A stretch of DNA of 64,000 bases from positions 115,753-179,752 of the forward strand of contig NZ_QGDQ01000004.1 of the NCBI RefSeq assembly GCF_003149145.1, written 5' to 3'. This DNA comes from Quadrisphaera granulorum. GTDB lineage: Bacteria; Actinomycetota; Actinomycetes; Actinomycetales; Quadrisphaeraceae. Under the pieces are notes generated by a model. It made no database searches. It saw only the letters and a list, made by a program, of their open reading frames with translations, and was not told the DNA's origin. Every line of letters begins with the position of its first letter. Position 1 is the first letter of the stretch. Positions 1-7,249 of this stretch are shown here, in pieces. The position numbers were made by a program, and so were the translations under genes.

Positions 1-434
1 TGGCGGAGCGCCTGGCGGACGACGGGCTGGTCGCCGTCCCCGTGACCTCGGGCAGCAAGGGCCTGCAGCTGTACGCGCCGATCAGCGGGGAGCAGGGCGC
101 CGACGTCGTCGCCGCGTACGCCAAGCGGCTCGCCGTGGGGCTCGCGAAGGACCATGCGTGGGTGACCGCGGTCATGACGAAGGACGTGCGGCGCGGGAAG
201 GTGCTGCTCGACTGGAGTCAGAACAACGGCGCGAAGACCACCATCACACCGTGGTCGCCGCGGGGGCGCGAGCACCCGCAGGCGGCGGTGCCGCGCCGCT
301 GGGACGAACTCGGCGATGACCTGTTCCAGCTGTCGCTGACCGAGGCTGCGCAGCGTTTCGCCACCGAGGGCGACCCGCTGGCCGGCGTCCTCACGCCCGA
401 TGCACCGCCCGGCCCGCGCCTGCCCGAGCGCTGA
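1..434 (+). CDS. ligD: LigD-type DNA polymerase/primase domain, 3' part
   Basis: This is the C-terminal part of a LigD-family polymerase domain (archaeo-eukaryotic primase fold), which fills ends during Ku-dependent non-homologous end joining. The reading frame is open from the left edge (first full codon at base 3) and stops with TGA at 432-434. Visible family motifs are SGSKGLQLYAPI early and LLDWSQNNGAKTTITPWS near the middle, the latter typical of the end of the polymerase domain. The protein ends about 50 residues after that motif, so the gene is either a stand-alone polymerase or a LigD whose other domains lie upstream. No Ku or ligase gene is visible. Its stop is one base from the stop of the convergent gamma-glutamyltransferase gene. 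Confidence 0.85.
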   Translation, partial: AERLADDGLVAVPVTSGSKGLQLYAPISGEQGADVVAAYAKRLAVGLAKDHAWVTAVMTKDVRRGKVLLDWSQNNGAKTTITPWSPRGREHPQAAVPRRWDELGDDLFQLSLTEAAQRFATEGDPLAGVLTPDAPPGPRLPER

Positions 435-435
435 C

Positions 436-2349
436 TCAGCGGCCGACGGCGTAGCCCTGCGCGCCGCGCGGGTTGGCCGCCGCGCGGATCCACCCGCCGT
501 CCAAGGCCACCGCCGACAGCCGTCCCAGCGACCACCCGTCCACCGGTCGCACGTCCCAGCCACGCCGGGTCAGCCCCGCGGCGACGCTCGGACCGAACCG
601 TTCCTCGATCACCAGCTGGGCAGGAGCCTCCTGGCGAGGCCAGAAGGAGCTCGGCGCGGTCTCGGTGTGGAAGGTCGGGGCGTCGACGGCGGCCTGGAGC
701 GCGGTCTCGCTGGCGTGAGCGAGCCGGATCACGAACGGCAGCTGCCACGCGTCCTGCTGGTCGCCGCCGGGCGTGCCCAGCGCCATCCACGGCTCGCCGT
801 CGCGCAGCAGCAGCGTCGGGGAGAGCGTGGTGCGCGGCCGGCGCCCCGGGCGCAGCGTCGACCCGAGCGTCGAGCCCCACCGCGCTGCCCGCGACCGCGA
901 GCGCGGCGAGCCGCCACCGGGCAGCCAGCACATCTGCGCGCGCGTGCCCAGCGCGAAGCCCAGCTCGGGGATCACCGGCGAGCTCTGCAGCCACCCGCCG
1001 CTGGGGGTGGCCGAGACGAGGTTGCCCCAGCGGTCGGCGACGTCCACGTGGACGGTGTCGCCACGGCCCAGCTCCTCACGCGACAGCTCTTCACGCCGGT
1101 CGACCGTGGGCTCACCCACCGCTGGGCCCGCGTCCGCGAGCGCCTCTACGCGCGGCGGCTCTGGCAGCTGCGGCAACCGGCGGACGGTTCCGCCCGGCCA
1201 GCCGGGCTGGAGCTCGCTCTCGGCGTACTCGCCGAGCAGCGCGCGCCGCGAGGCGGTGTACGCCGGGTCGAGAAGTTCGGTGACCGAGGGCACGTCGGCG
1301 CCGTCCTCCTCCGCCCCCACCGGGTCTCCGTACCAGGCCTCGCGGTCCGCGACCGCGAGGTCGAAGGCGGCGGCACACGCGTGCACCCAGTCGTCGTCGT
1401 CCTCGTCCACCCCGTCGAGCTGCCCGTCGAGCAGGGCGAGCGCCTGCAGCAGCACCGGCCCCTGGCCCCAGGTACCGGTCTTGAGCACCTGCACGTCGCG
1501 GTACCCCCCCACCGCGGGCGGCTCGATGGTCGGCTCCCAGGCGGCGAGGTCGGAGCCGCGCAGCAGACCGGCGTGGACGGCGCCGGTGGCGTCGCGCCAG
1601 CGGGTAGCAGAGAAGAACCTGTCGACGACGTCGGCCACCTCGCCGCGGTACCAGTACTCGCGCGCGGCCTCGAACTCCGCGTCGCGACCGCCTCCTCGAC
1701 GGCCAGCGGCCTCCGCGGCGGCCAGCACCCGGTCGTAGGTATCCGCCAGCGCGGTCAGGCGCAGCCGGGACCAGGGCTGCGGGGCGCGCGCGGCGCCGTC
1801 GTCCCCGGTGAGGTAGGTGGCGGCCGACGTCGTCCACGCACCCTCGCCCTGCAGAAACAGCGGCGTCACGGACTCCAGCGTCGCGGCGACGCGGGGCAGC
1901 ACGGGCGCGCCGTGGCGGGCGTAGCCGATGGCCGGTTCGAGTACGTCGCGCAGCCGCCAGGTGCCCCACCGCTGGAGCAGGAGGGTCCACGCGCCGAAGG
2001 CGCCGGGCACCGTGGCGGGCAGCAGCCCGGAACCGGGGATGGCTGTGAGGCCGAGGTCGGCGAAGGCCTGCGGCGTCGCGGCGGCGGGCACGGGGCCCTG
2101 GCCGCAGACGACGTGCGCTCCACCGTCTGCCCCGCCCGCCGCGGACCACAGCACGATGGGCAGGTCGCTGCCGGGTCCGTTGAGGTGCGGCTCGACCACC
2201 TGCAGCACGAACCCGGCAGCCGCGGCGGCATCGAAGGCGTTGCCGCCACGTTCCAGCACCCCCATCCCGGTCTGACTGGCCAGCCAGTGGGTGGAGGCGA
2301 CGGCCCCGAAGGTGCCGGTGATCTCGGGGCGCGTGGTGGGGAGGGGCAC
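436..2349 (-). CDS. ggt: gamma-glutamyltransferase family protein
   Basis: The 637-residue product belongs to the gamma-glutamyltransferase (Ntn-hydrolase) family, which cleaves gamma-glutamyl bonds in glutathione and related compounds after self-processing at a threonine. Family features are an N-terminal GGNAFDAAAAAGFVLQVVEP block, the GDTVHVDVADRWGNLVS segment carrying the presumed catalytic Thr, and RPRTTLSPTLLLRDG followed by GTPGGDQQ. No signal peptide is evident, so it may be cytosolic. I chose the GTG at 2349 because family similarity begins at once (PLPTTRPEITGTFGAV); the longer open frame upstream overlaps the HNH gene and looks non-coding. A linker of about 20 residues rich in Ser, Arg and Gly before RPGRRPRTT is longer than I expect for the family. 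Confidence 0.87.
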   Translation of the reverse strand: MPLPTTRPEITGTFGAVASTHWLASQTGMGVLERGGNAFDAAAAAGFVLQVVEPHLNGPGSDLPIVLWSAAGGADGGAHVVCGQGPVPAAATPQAFADLGLTAIPGSGLLPATVPGAFGAWTLLLQRWGTWRLRDVLEPAIGYARHGAPVLPRVAATLESVTPLFLQGEGAWTTSAATYLTGDDGAARAPQPWSRLRLTALADTYDRVLAAAEAAGRRGGGRDAEFEAAREYWYRGEVADVVDRFFSATRWRDATGAVHAGLLRGSDLAAWEPTIEPPAVGGYRDVQVLKTGTWGQGPVLLQALALLDGQLDGVDEDDDDWVHACAAAFDLAVADREAWYGDPVGAEEDGADVPSVTELLDPAYTASRRALLGEYAESELQPGWPGGTVRRLPQLPEPPRVEALADAGPAVGEPTVDRREELSREELGRGDTVHVDVADRWGNLVSATPSGGWLQSSPVIPELGFALGTRAQMCWLPGGGSPRSRSRAARWGSTLGSTLRPGRRPRTTLSPTLLLRDGEPWMALGTPGGDQQDAWQLPFVIRLAHASETALQAAVDAPTFHTETAPSSFWPRQEAPAQLVIEERFGPSVAAGLTRRGWDVRPVDGWSLGRLSAVALDGGWIRAAANPRGAQGYAVGR

Positions 2350-2365
2350 GCGCCCATCCTCACGC

Positions 2366-2866
2366 TCAGGCGGCGTCGAGCTCCGGCAGGTACCCGCCCC
2401 ACAGGGGGCTGCGGTGCTCGCTACCGCGCAGCAGCCACGCCGCCCCATGCGGAGCGCGCAGGCGCACGCGCAGCTGCCAGCCCATCTCCTCCGGCGTCCG
2501 GTCACCCTTGACGCCGTTGCAGCGCAGGCAGCACGCGACGAGGTTCTCCCAGCTGTCACGGCCACCGCGGCTGCGCGGCAGCACGTGGTCGACCGTGCTC
2601 GCCGGGCGGTTGCAGTAGCCGCAGCGGTGCCCGTCCCGGCGCAGCACCCCGCGCCGGGAGACCGGCACGGACCGCCCGAACGGCACGCGCACGTAGCGAT
2701 TGAGCACGATGACGGCGGGCCGGGGCAGCGTCACCGTCGTCGAGGCGACGGGCACCTCGTCGGCGACGACGACGTTCGCCTTGCCGGCCAGTACCAGTAC
2801 CAGAGCGCGTCGCAGCGGGACCACCGCCAGCGGCTCGTAACCGGCGTTCAGCACCAGGGTCCTCAC
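2366..2866 (-). CDS. HNH endonuclease, small actinobacterial type
   Basis: This 166-residue protein has an HNH (McrA-like) nuclease core: CGYCNRPASTVDHVLPRSRGG supplies the first zinc-binding CxxC and the catalytic DH pair, WENLVACCLRCNGVKGDRTP supplies the Asn, the second CxxC and the remainder of the site. Proteins of this size and pattern are widespread single-copy genes in Actinobacteria; their function is not settled. The GTG at 2866 gives an N terminus RTLVLNAGYEPLAVVPLRRA, which is the conserved start of the family. The longer frame extending to 3127 would cover a strong hairpin at 2971-3002 and was rejected. It ends 16 bases upstream of the gamma-glutamyltransferase start on the same strand, so the two may be cotranscribed. 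Confidence 0.85.
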   Translation of the reverse strand: MRTLVLNAGYEPLAVVPLRRALVLVLAGKANVVVADEVPVASTTVTLPRPAVIVLNRYVRVPFGRSVPVSRRGVLRRDGHRCGYCNRPASTVDHVLPRSRGGRDSWENLVACCLRCNGVKGDRTPEEMGWQLRVRLRAPHGAAWLLRGSEHRSPLWGGYLPELDAA

Positions 2867-3271
2867 GGGGCCACCCCCTCGTCGAGATCGGTCCACGGGC
2901 TCAGGTCGCTCGGTGGCGTCATGGGAAGGGCACCCGACACCGCCCCAGAAGACAGCGCCCCAGAACGGCGACAGGCGCCGTCCCGTGAGGGACGGCGCCT
3001 GTGAACAGGGCTGAGGGGCTGGCCGGGCTGGTGGCACGGCGCGCGACAGGGCGCGCGGCACTGGACCTGAGCACCGGCTGGCCGTGGAGGTACTGGCGAC
3101 GATGGTGGAGGCGCTGCCGGCACGCAAGGCGACCCGGGAGGCTCGGCTGGGCGAGCGTCCCGCGCTGCGGATGTGGCGGCACCACGGGGGAACTGTACGT
3201 CGGGACGGCGCTGTCGAGCCTGTGCTTAACCCGTTGTTCTCGTCACGGGCTGGTCACGTGCCAGTGAGTCG
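2867..3271. other. 405-bp non-coding gap between the HNH gene and the NlpC/P60 gene
   Basis: No open frame here resembles a protein on either strand. The gap holds a perfect hairpin at 2971-3002 (listed separately) and presumably the 3' end of the NlpC/P60 transcript and the promoter of the HNH gene, both read leftwards. A CACGTG core flanked by TGG and CCA lies near 3250-3262. I see no tRNA-like cloverleaf and no mobile-element ends. Confidence 0.5.
2971..3002 (-). terminator. perfect 14-bp hairpin, probable terminator
   Basis: ACAGGCGCCGTCCC at 2971-2984 pairs without mismatch with 2989-3002 across a GTGA loop. It is about 270 bases beyond the NlpC/P60 stop and about 105 bases before the HNH start, so the simplest reading is a terminator insulating the two leftward genes. 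No U tract follows, as is common in high-GC bacteria. It could instead be a stable 5' leader element of the HNH transcript. Confidence 0.6.
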
Positions 3272-4150
3272 TCAGGCGACGCGGGTGAAGACCACCGAGG
3301 ACGACCAGATGTCGTGCACACCGATGGTCTTGCCGGTGCGCGGCGAGTCGATCATCTTGCCGTCGCCGAGGTAGATCCCGTTGTGGTAGACGCCGCCCTT
3401 GCCGGTGAAGCTGACGATGTCGCCGGCCTTGGCCTCGGACGCGGAGATGCGAGTGCCGGAGGAGGCCTGCTGGGCGGCGGTGCGAGGCAGGTCCTTGCCC
3501 AGCTGGGCGTAGACGTAGCGCACGAAGCCGGAGCAGTCGAAGCCGGCGGGCGTCGTGCCACCGAAGCGGTACTTGATGCCCGTGTACCGCTTGGCGATGT
3601 CGATGACCGAGGCGTTGGAGACGCTCCCGGAGGGGATCGGCGCCGCAGAGCCGTCGTCGCCGGGCTCCGGGGGGCCGGCGTCGACGTTCGGGTCGCTGTC
3701 GTCGGGGGTGGCGTCCGAGGTCTGCGCGATGCGGCTGGCGTCGCGGGCTTCCTTGGCGGCCTGGAACCTGTCGTTGGCGCGCGAGGCGCGCTCGGCGATG
3801 GCGGACCGCTCACCGGCGCTGACGCGCATATCGTGCTGGTACTGGCCCGCATCGACGGTCGTCAGTGACGTCAGGGCGAAGCTGACCTGAGCCTTGGCGG
3901 GAGCGGTGACGGCCGAGGCGCTCTGGGTGGCGGTGTCACCGGCGGCGTCCGAGCCGACCAGCGGTGCGGCCACGGCGGGCAGGCCCATGGTGACGAGCAG
4001 GCCACCGCTGACGGCGATGACGGCGGAACGGCGACCGACGGTGGTCGCGTTCACGGAGACGGCATCGCCGATGACGGCCAGGGGGGTACGGGTGCGCACC
4101 GGACGGCGGTGACGCGCTGCAGTCCTGCTGTTCGCGGACATGTCGACCAC
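3272..4150 (-). CDS. secreted NlpC/P60 (C40) peptidoglycan hydrolase
   Basis: The 292-residue protein is a cell-wall hydrolase expected to cut the stem peptide of peptidoglycan. Residues about 40-62 form a signal/anchor segment (AVIAVSGGLLVTMGLPAVAA), followed by a helical, Ser/Ala-rich stretch and an Asp/Pro-rich linker, then the NlpC/P60 domain from about residue 185. The catalytic Cys is in FDCSGFVRY (about residue 206) and the His in GVYHNGIYLGDG (about 256). GTG at 4150 has a GGAG at an optimal distance of 7 bases; ATG at 4141 is in frame but lies 16 bases from that GGAG. Expression is probably controlled by the c-di-AMP riboswitch immediately upstream, a classical arrangement for actinobacterial wall hydrolases. 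Confidence 0.9.
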   Translation of the reverse strand: MVDMSANSRTAARHRRPVRTRTPLAVIGDAVSVNATTVGRRSAVIAVSGGLLVTMGLPAVAAPLVGSDAAGDTATQSASAVTAPAKAQVSFALTSLTTVDAGQYQHDMRVSAGERSAIAERASRANDRFQAAKEARDASRIAQTSDATPDDSDPNVDAGPPEPGDDGSAAPIPSGSVSNASVIDIAKRYTGIKYRFGGTTPAGFDCSGFVRYVYAQLGKDLPRTAAQQASSGTRISASEAKAGDIVSFTGKGGVYHNGIYLGDGKMIDSPRTGKTIGVHDIWSSSVVFTRVA

Positions 4151-4162
4151 TCGGCCTCTCCG

Positions 4163-4362
4163 TCGCCTGCGGGGTGAGCTGTCGGGTTCGGGCGAGAGGT
4201 CATCGCCCGGCGCGCACCGTCCGGGGTCACCGGGCCGGGTGCGCGCTGCACCCCGAGGAGCTCCGCCAGGAGCCCCATGGAACGTGGGTCCCCCGCCCCT
4301 GCCAGCGGTGTCCGCCCGACCGCGCCCGGTGGCAGGGTTCAGCGCCCGGTGCGGACCTCGTG
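4163..4362 (-). promoter_or_regulatory. c-di-AMP riboswitch (ydaO/yuaA type)
   Basis: Read leftwards, the leader of the NlpC/P60 gene contains the conserved parts of the ydaO/yuaA aptamer. Near the 5' end are GGTCCGCACC and GCGCTGAACCCTGCC, the latter able to pair with GGCAGGGGCGGGGGACC further on. At the 3' end, CCCGAACCCGACAGCT followed by a CCCCGCAGGCG block matches the hallmark closing segment of the class almost exactly. The aptamer ends 12 bases before the GTG start. In actinobacteria this class senses cyclic di-AMP and controls resuscitation-promoting-factor and NlpC/P60 genes, which fits the downstream gene. The GGGGTG block is followed by CAGC rather than the usual AATC. Boundaries are approximate. 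Confidence 0.86.
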
Positions 4363-4436
4363 AGGTTTCTCTCGAGGTAGGACTGACAGTAGTGACGCGT
4401 GACTCTGCGTTCTGGGAACTTGAGTCGGTGGCTAAA

Positions 4437-4452
4437 CGTGACCTGGGTCACA
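4437..4452. promoter_or_regulatory. CRP-like palindrome GTGA-N6-TCAC
   Basis: CGTGACCTGGGTCACA at 4437-4452 carries GTGA-N6-TCAC, the core of CRP/GlxR-type sites in actinobacteria; the arms GTGACC and GGTCAC pair over 6 bases. It lies between the IdeR-type gene's stop and the riboswitch, about 75 bases upstream of the aptamer, a position suited to activation of the NlpC/P60 promoter. No promoter hexamers were assigned with confidence. Confidence 0.5.
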
Positions 4453-4466
4453 CGCCCGTGAGGACG

Positions 4467-5144
4467 TCACACACTCACGACGAAGACGTGGACGGCGACG
4501 TCGTCAGACAGCACCTCGCCGGGTTCCCCCACGAGTACTCCCCCGGCCACCCGCGACACCTGCACCGTGCTGCCGGGGCGCAGCCCCAGCGCCGAGAGCC
4601 GCAGCATGGCCGTCAAGTCGGCTTGCGCCGGCTCACCGACGCGGCGCACCTGCACCTCCACCGGGGTGGCCGATGCCGCGGCGACCAGCGTCTGCAAACC
4701 GTCGAGGGTGTCCGGGACGTCGACGCCACCGATCGCGGCCAGGCCTGGGATCGGGTTGCCGTACGGGTCTTCCTCGGGAGCGTGCAGCAGGTCGAGCAAG
4801 CGGCGCTCGACGCGCTCGCTCATGACGTGCTCCCAGCGGCAGGCCTCGTCGTGGACGTACTCCCACTCCAAGCCGATGACGTCGATGAGGAGCCGCTCGG
4901 CCAGGCGGTGCTTACGCATCACCTGGGTGGCGCGCTCGCGCCCCAGCGCCGTGAACTCGAGATGCCGGTCACCGCTGACCACCACCAGCCCGTCGCGCTC
5001 CATCCGCGCCACCGTCTGCGAGACGGTGGGGCCGCTCTGCTGGAGACGCTGGGCGATCCGCGCACGCAGCGGAACGGTGCCCTCCTCCTCGAGCTCGAAG
5101 ATGGTCTTGAGGTACATCTCGGTGGTGTCGATGAGGTCGCTCAC
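4467..5144 (-). CDS. ideR: IdeR/DtxR-family metal-dependent transcriptional regulator
   Basis: The 225-residue protein is a three-domain DtxR/IdeR repressor. The start DLIDTTEMYLKTIFELEEEG is the family signature, followed by the winged helix (RIAQRLQQSGPTVSQTVARM). Metal ligands are present: Met in TEMYL, His and Glu in KHRLAER, and His, Cys, Glu, His in the VHDEACRWEH block. The C-terminal segment LRPGSTVQVSRV is the SH3-like domain, which points to true IdeR/DtxR (iron) rather than the shorter MntR type. GTG at 5144 matches where family similarity begins and follows GGAAGGGG; the frame also has a GTG at 5153. It sits 36 bases downstream of prpC on the same strand, so readthrough from the methylcitrate operon is possible. 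Confidence 0.88.
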   Translation of the reverse strand: MSDLIDTTEMYLKTIFELEEEGTVPLRARIAQRLQQSGPTVSQTVARMERDGLVVVSGDRHLEFTALGRERATQVMRKHRLAERLLIDVIGLEWEYVHDEACRWEHVMSERVERRLLDLLHAPEEDPYGNPIPGLAAIGGVDVPDTLDGLQTLVAAASATPVEVQVRRVGEPAQADLTAMLRLSALGLRPGSTVQVSRVAGGVLVGEPGEVLSDDVAVHVFVVSV

Positions 5145-5180
5145 GCAGCCCACCCCTTCCCTGCCGGTCCTGTGACCAGC

Positions 5181-6320
5181 CTAGTTGCCGGCGATCGTCC
5201 GCCGGCCGGGGCCGGTGTACTCGGAGAGCGGCCGGATCAGCGCGTTCGCCTCCACCTGCTCGCGCACGTGCGCCGTCCACCCCAGGACCCGCGCCATGAC
5301 GAAGAGCGGCGTGAAGAGTTCCGTATCGAAGCCCATGAGCGCGTACGCCGGCCCGCTGGGGTAGTCGAGGTTGGGGTGCAGGCCGGTGGCCTCGGTCATC
5401 GCCGACTCGATGGCGTCGTAGAGCTCGGCGAGGTCGTAGCGTCCCTCGCGCTCCACCAAGACATCGAGGGCGGCCTTCATGGTCGGCACGCGCGAGTCGC
5501 CGGTCTTGTACACGCGGTGCCCGAAGCCCATGACCGTGCGCTTCTCCGCCCGCGCCCGCGCCACCCAGCCAGCCGCCCGGTCGGCGGTGCCGACCTCGGC
5601 GAGCACGCCCATGACGGCCTCGTTGGCGCCGCCGTGCAGCGGGCCCTTGAGCGCACCGACGGCCGCGGTGATCGCGGAGTGGTAGTCCGCCAGGGTGCTC
5701 GTCACCACCCGCGCGGTGAAGGTGGACGCGTTGAAGGAGTGCTCCGCATACAAGATCATCGACACCTCGAAGGCGCGCACCACCTCGGGCGCCACCTCCC
5801 CGCCGAACGTCGCGGCGAGGAACGCCGCGCACCAGCCGAGGTCGGTCCGCAGCGGCAGCAGCTCCAGACCGCGCCGTCGACGCTGGATCCGCGCCACCAC
5901 CGCCGGCAGCTGCGCGAACAGCTGCAGGGCGCGGGCGAGGTCGTCCTCGCGGGTGCGCTCCTCCGGCGCCAACGTCGGCCATGTAGCGCCGATGGCGCTC
6001 ACCGCCGTCCGCACGAGGTCCATCGGGTGCGCCTGCACCGGCAGGGCATCGAGGACGGCGACGACGGCGTCCGGCAGCTCCCGCTGCGCCCGCTCGGCGC
6101 GCTCGAACGCCGCCAGCTGGCGGGCGTCGGGCAGCTCCCCGTACCAGAGCAGGTACGCGACCTCCTCCAGCGAGCAGCGGGCGGCGAGGTCCTGCACGGG
6201 GTACCCGCGGTAGAGCAGCTCCGACGGCCCGGTGGCCGGTGCGGTCACCGAGGACACCGCGGTGGTGTCGACGACGACGCCCGCGAGGCCCCGCTTCACC
6301 TCGTGCACGATCGTGCTCAT
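5181..6320 (-). CDS. prpC: 2-methylcitrate synthase / citrate synthase
   Basis: The 379-residue enzyme is a type-II-fold citrate synthase that by context condenses propionyl-CoA with oxaloacetate to 2-methylcitrate. Recognisable catalytic regions are LILYAEHSFNASTF-like (here MILYAEHSFNASTF, active-site His), GPLHGGANEAVM and MGFGHRVYKTGDSR (second His), with a late YPSGPAYALMGFDTELFTPLF block. The short length and propionate operon favour PrpC over the TCA enzyme, although many such proteins use acetyl-CoA as well. ATG at 6320 overlaps the prpB stop by 4 bases (ATGA), evidence of translational coupling. Confidence 0.9.
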   Translation of the reverse strand: MSTIVHEVKRGLAGVVVDTTAVSSVTAPATGPSELLYRGYPVQDLAARCSLEEVAYLLWYGELPDARQLAAFERAERAQRELPDAVVAVLDALPVQAHPMDLVRTAVSAIGATWPTLAPEERTREDDLARALQLFAQLPAVVARIQRRRRGLELLPLRTDLGWCAAFLAATFGGEVAPEVVRAFEVSMILYAEHSFNASTFTARVVTSTLADYHSAITAAVGALKGPLHGGANEAVMGVLAEVGTADRAAGWVARARAEKRTVMGFGHRVYKTGDSRVPTMKAALDVLVEREGRYDLAELYDAIESAMTEATGLHPNLDYPSGPAYALMGFDTELFTPLFVMARVLGWTAHVREQVEANALIRPLSEYTGPGRRTIAGN

Positions 6321-7249
6321 GCCTGGAGGCCCTTCTTTCCGTCGGGCACCTCGAAGGTGAACACGTCGGCGTCGAAGTCGTTGTAGCCGGCGTAGTCGAT
6401 GAGCTCGTACAGCCGTGCGCGCGTCAGCATCGACGAAACCTCCCCTTCGAGGGTCCCCGTGGTGGCGAGAGCGTCCAGCGCCCGCTCGACGGCGCCCATC
6501 GCCGTCCTGAGCAGGCTGACGGGGTGCAGCGCGATCCGCACGCCGACATCGGCCAGCTGGGCGTGGGTGAACAGCGGCGCCTTGCCGAACTCCGTGAGGT
6601 TGGCGAGGACGGGAACGTCCACGGCCGAAACGACGCGCTCGTAGTCGGCCAGGGTCAGCATCGCCTCGGGGAAGACGGCGTCGGCTCCGGCGTCGACATA
6701 GGCCTTGAGCCTCTCGATGGCGGCGTCAAGACCCTCGACGGCGCGGGCGTCGGAACGGGCCATGATCAGCAGGTCCGGGTCGCGCCGGGCGCGGACCGCA
6801 GCGGCGATGCGCTGGGCCGCCACCTCCCGGGGCACCACCTGCTTGCCGTCGAGGTGACCGCAGCGCTTGGGGTTGACCTGGTCTTCCAGGTGCAGCCCGG
6901 CGATCCCGGCGTCCTCCAGCACCTGCACGGTGCGGGCGACGTTCATCGGCTCCCCGAAGCCGGTGTCGGCGTCGACGAGTACCGGCAGGTCGGTGGTGCG
7001 GGCCACCTGCGCGGCGCGCGCAGCGACTTCGGTCAGGGTGGTGAGGCCGATGTCGGGAAGGCCCAGCTCCGCCGACACCACCGCGCCGGAGACGTAGACG
7101 CCCTCGAAGCCCTTGCCGGCCACGAGCGAGGTGGAGAGCGGGGTGAACGCCCCGATGAAACGGAGCAGCGCTGTCCCCTCCGTCGGCTGCACCAACGCGC
7201 TCCGCAGCGCCTGACGCTTCTGCGAGGCCGTCGTCGCCGCGTGGAGCAT
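6317..7249 (-). CDS. prpB: 2-methylisocitrate lyase
   Basis: The 310-residue protein belongs to the isocitrate lyase/PEP mutase superfamily and should split 2-methylisocitrate into pyruvate and succinate. It shows LVDADTGFGEPMNVARTV (Mg-binding Asp pair), LHLEDQVNPKRCGHLDGK, with the KRCGH motif containing the catalytic Cys, and IMARSDARAVEGLDAAI. KRCGH is characteristic of methylisocitrate and isocitrate lyases, and the short length rules out a full isocitrate lyase. It starts inside the prpD stop codon (TGATG, one-base overlap) and ends overlapping prpC. Confidence 0.92.
   Translation of the reverse strand: MLHAATTASQKRQALRSALVQPTEGTALLRFIGAFTPLSTSLVAGKGFEGVYVSGAVVSAELGLPDIGLTTLTEVAARAAQVARTTDLPVLVDADTGFGEPMNVARTVQVLEDAGIAGLHLEDQVNPKRCGHLDGKQVVPREVAAQRIAAAVRARRDPDLLIMARSDARAVEGLDAAIERLKAYVDAGADAVFPEAMLTLADYERVVSAVDVPVLANLTEFGKAPLFTHAQLADVGVRIALHPVSLLRTAMGAVERALDALATTGTLEGEVSSMLTRARLYELIDYAGYNDFDADVFTFEVPDGKKGLQA

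Noticed and set aside
400..2511. A 703-codon plus-strand frame opposite gamma-glutamyltransferase
   Set aside because: Arg/Gly-rich shadow of the conserved minus-strand gene.
3001..3267. An 88-codon plus-strand frame in the 405-base gap
   Set aside because: Starts inside the perfect hairpin, Trp/Arg-rich with no Shine-Dalgarno sequence or domain.
4140..6386. A 748-codon open frame on the plus strand over ideR and prpC
   Set aside because: Antisense of conserved genes; starts inside the riboswitch region; no recognisable motif.
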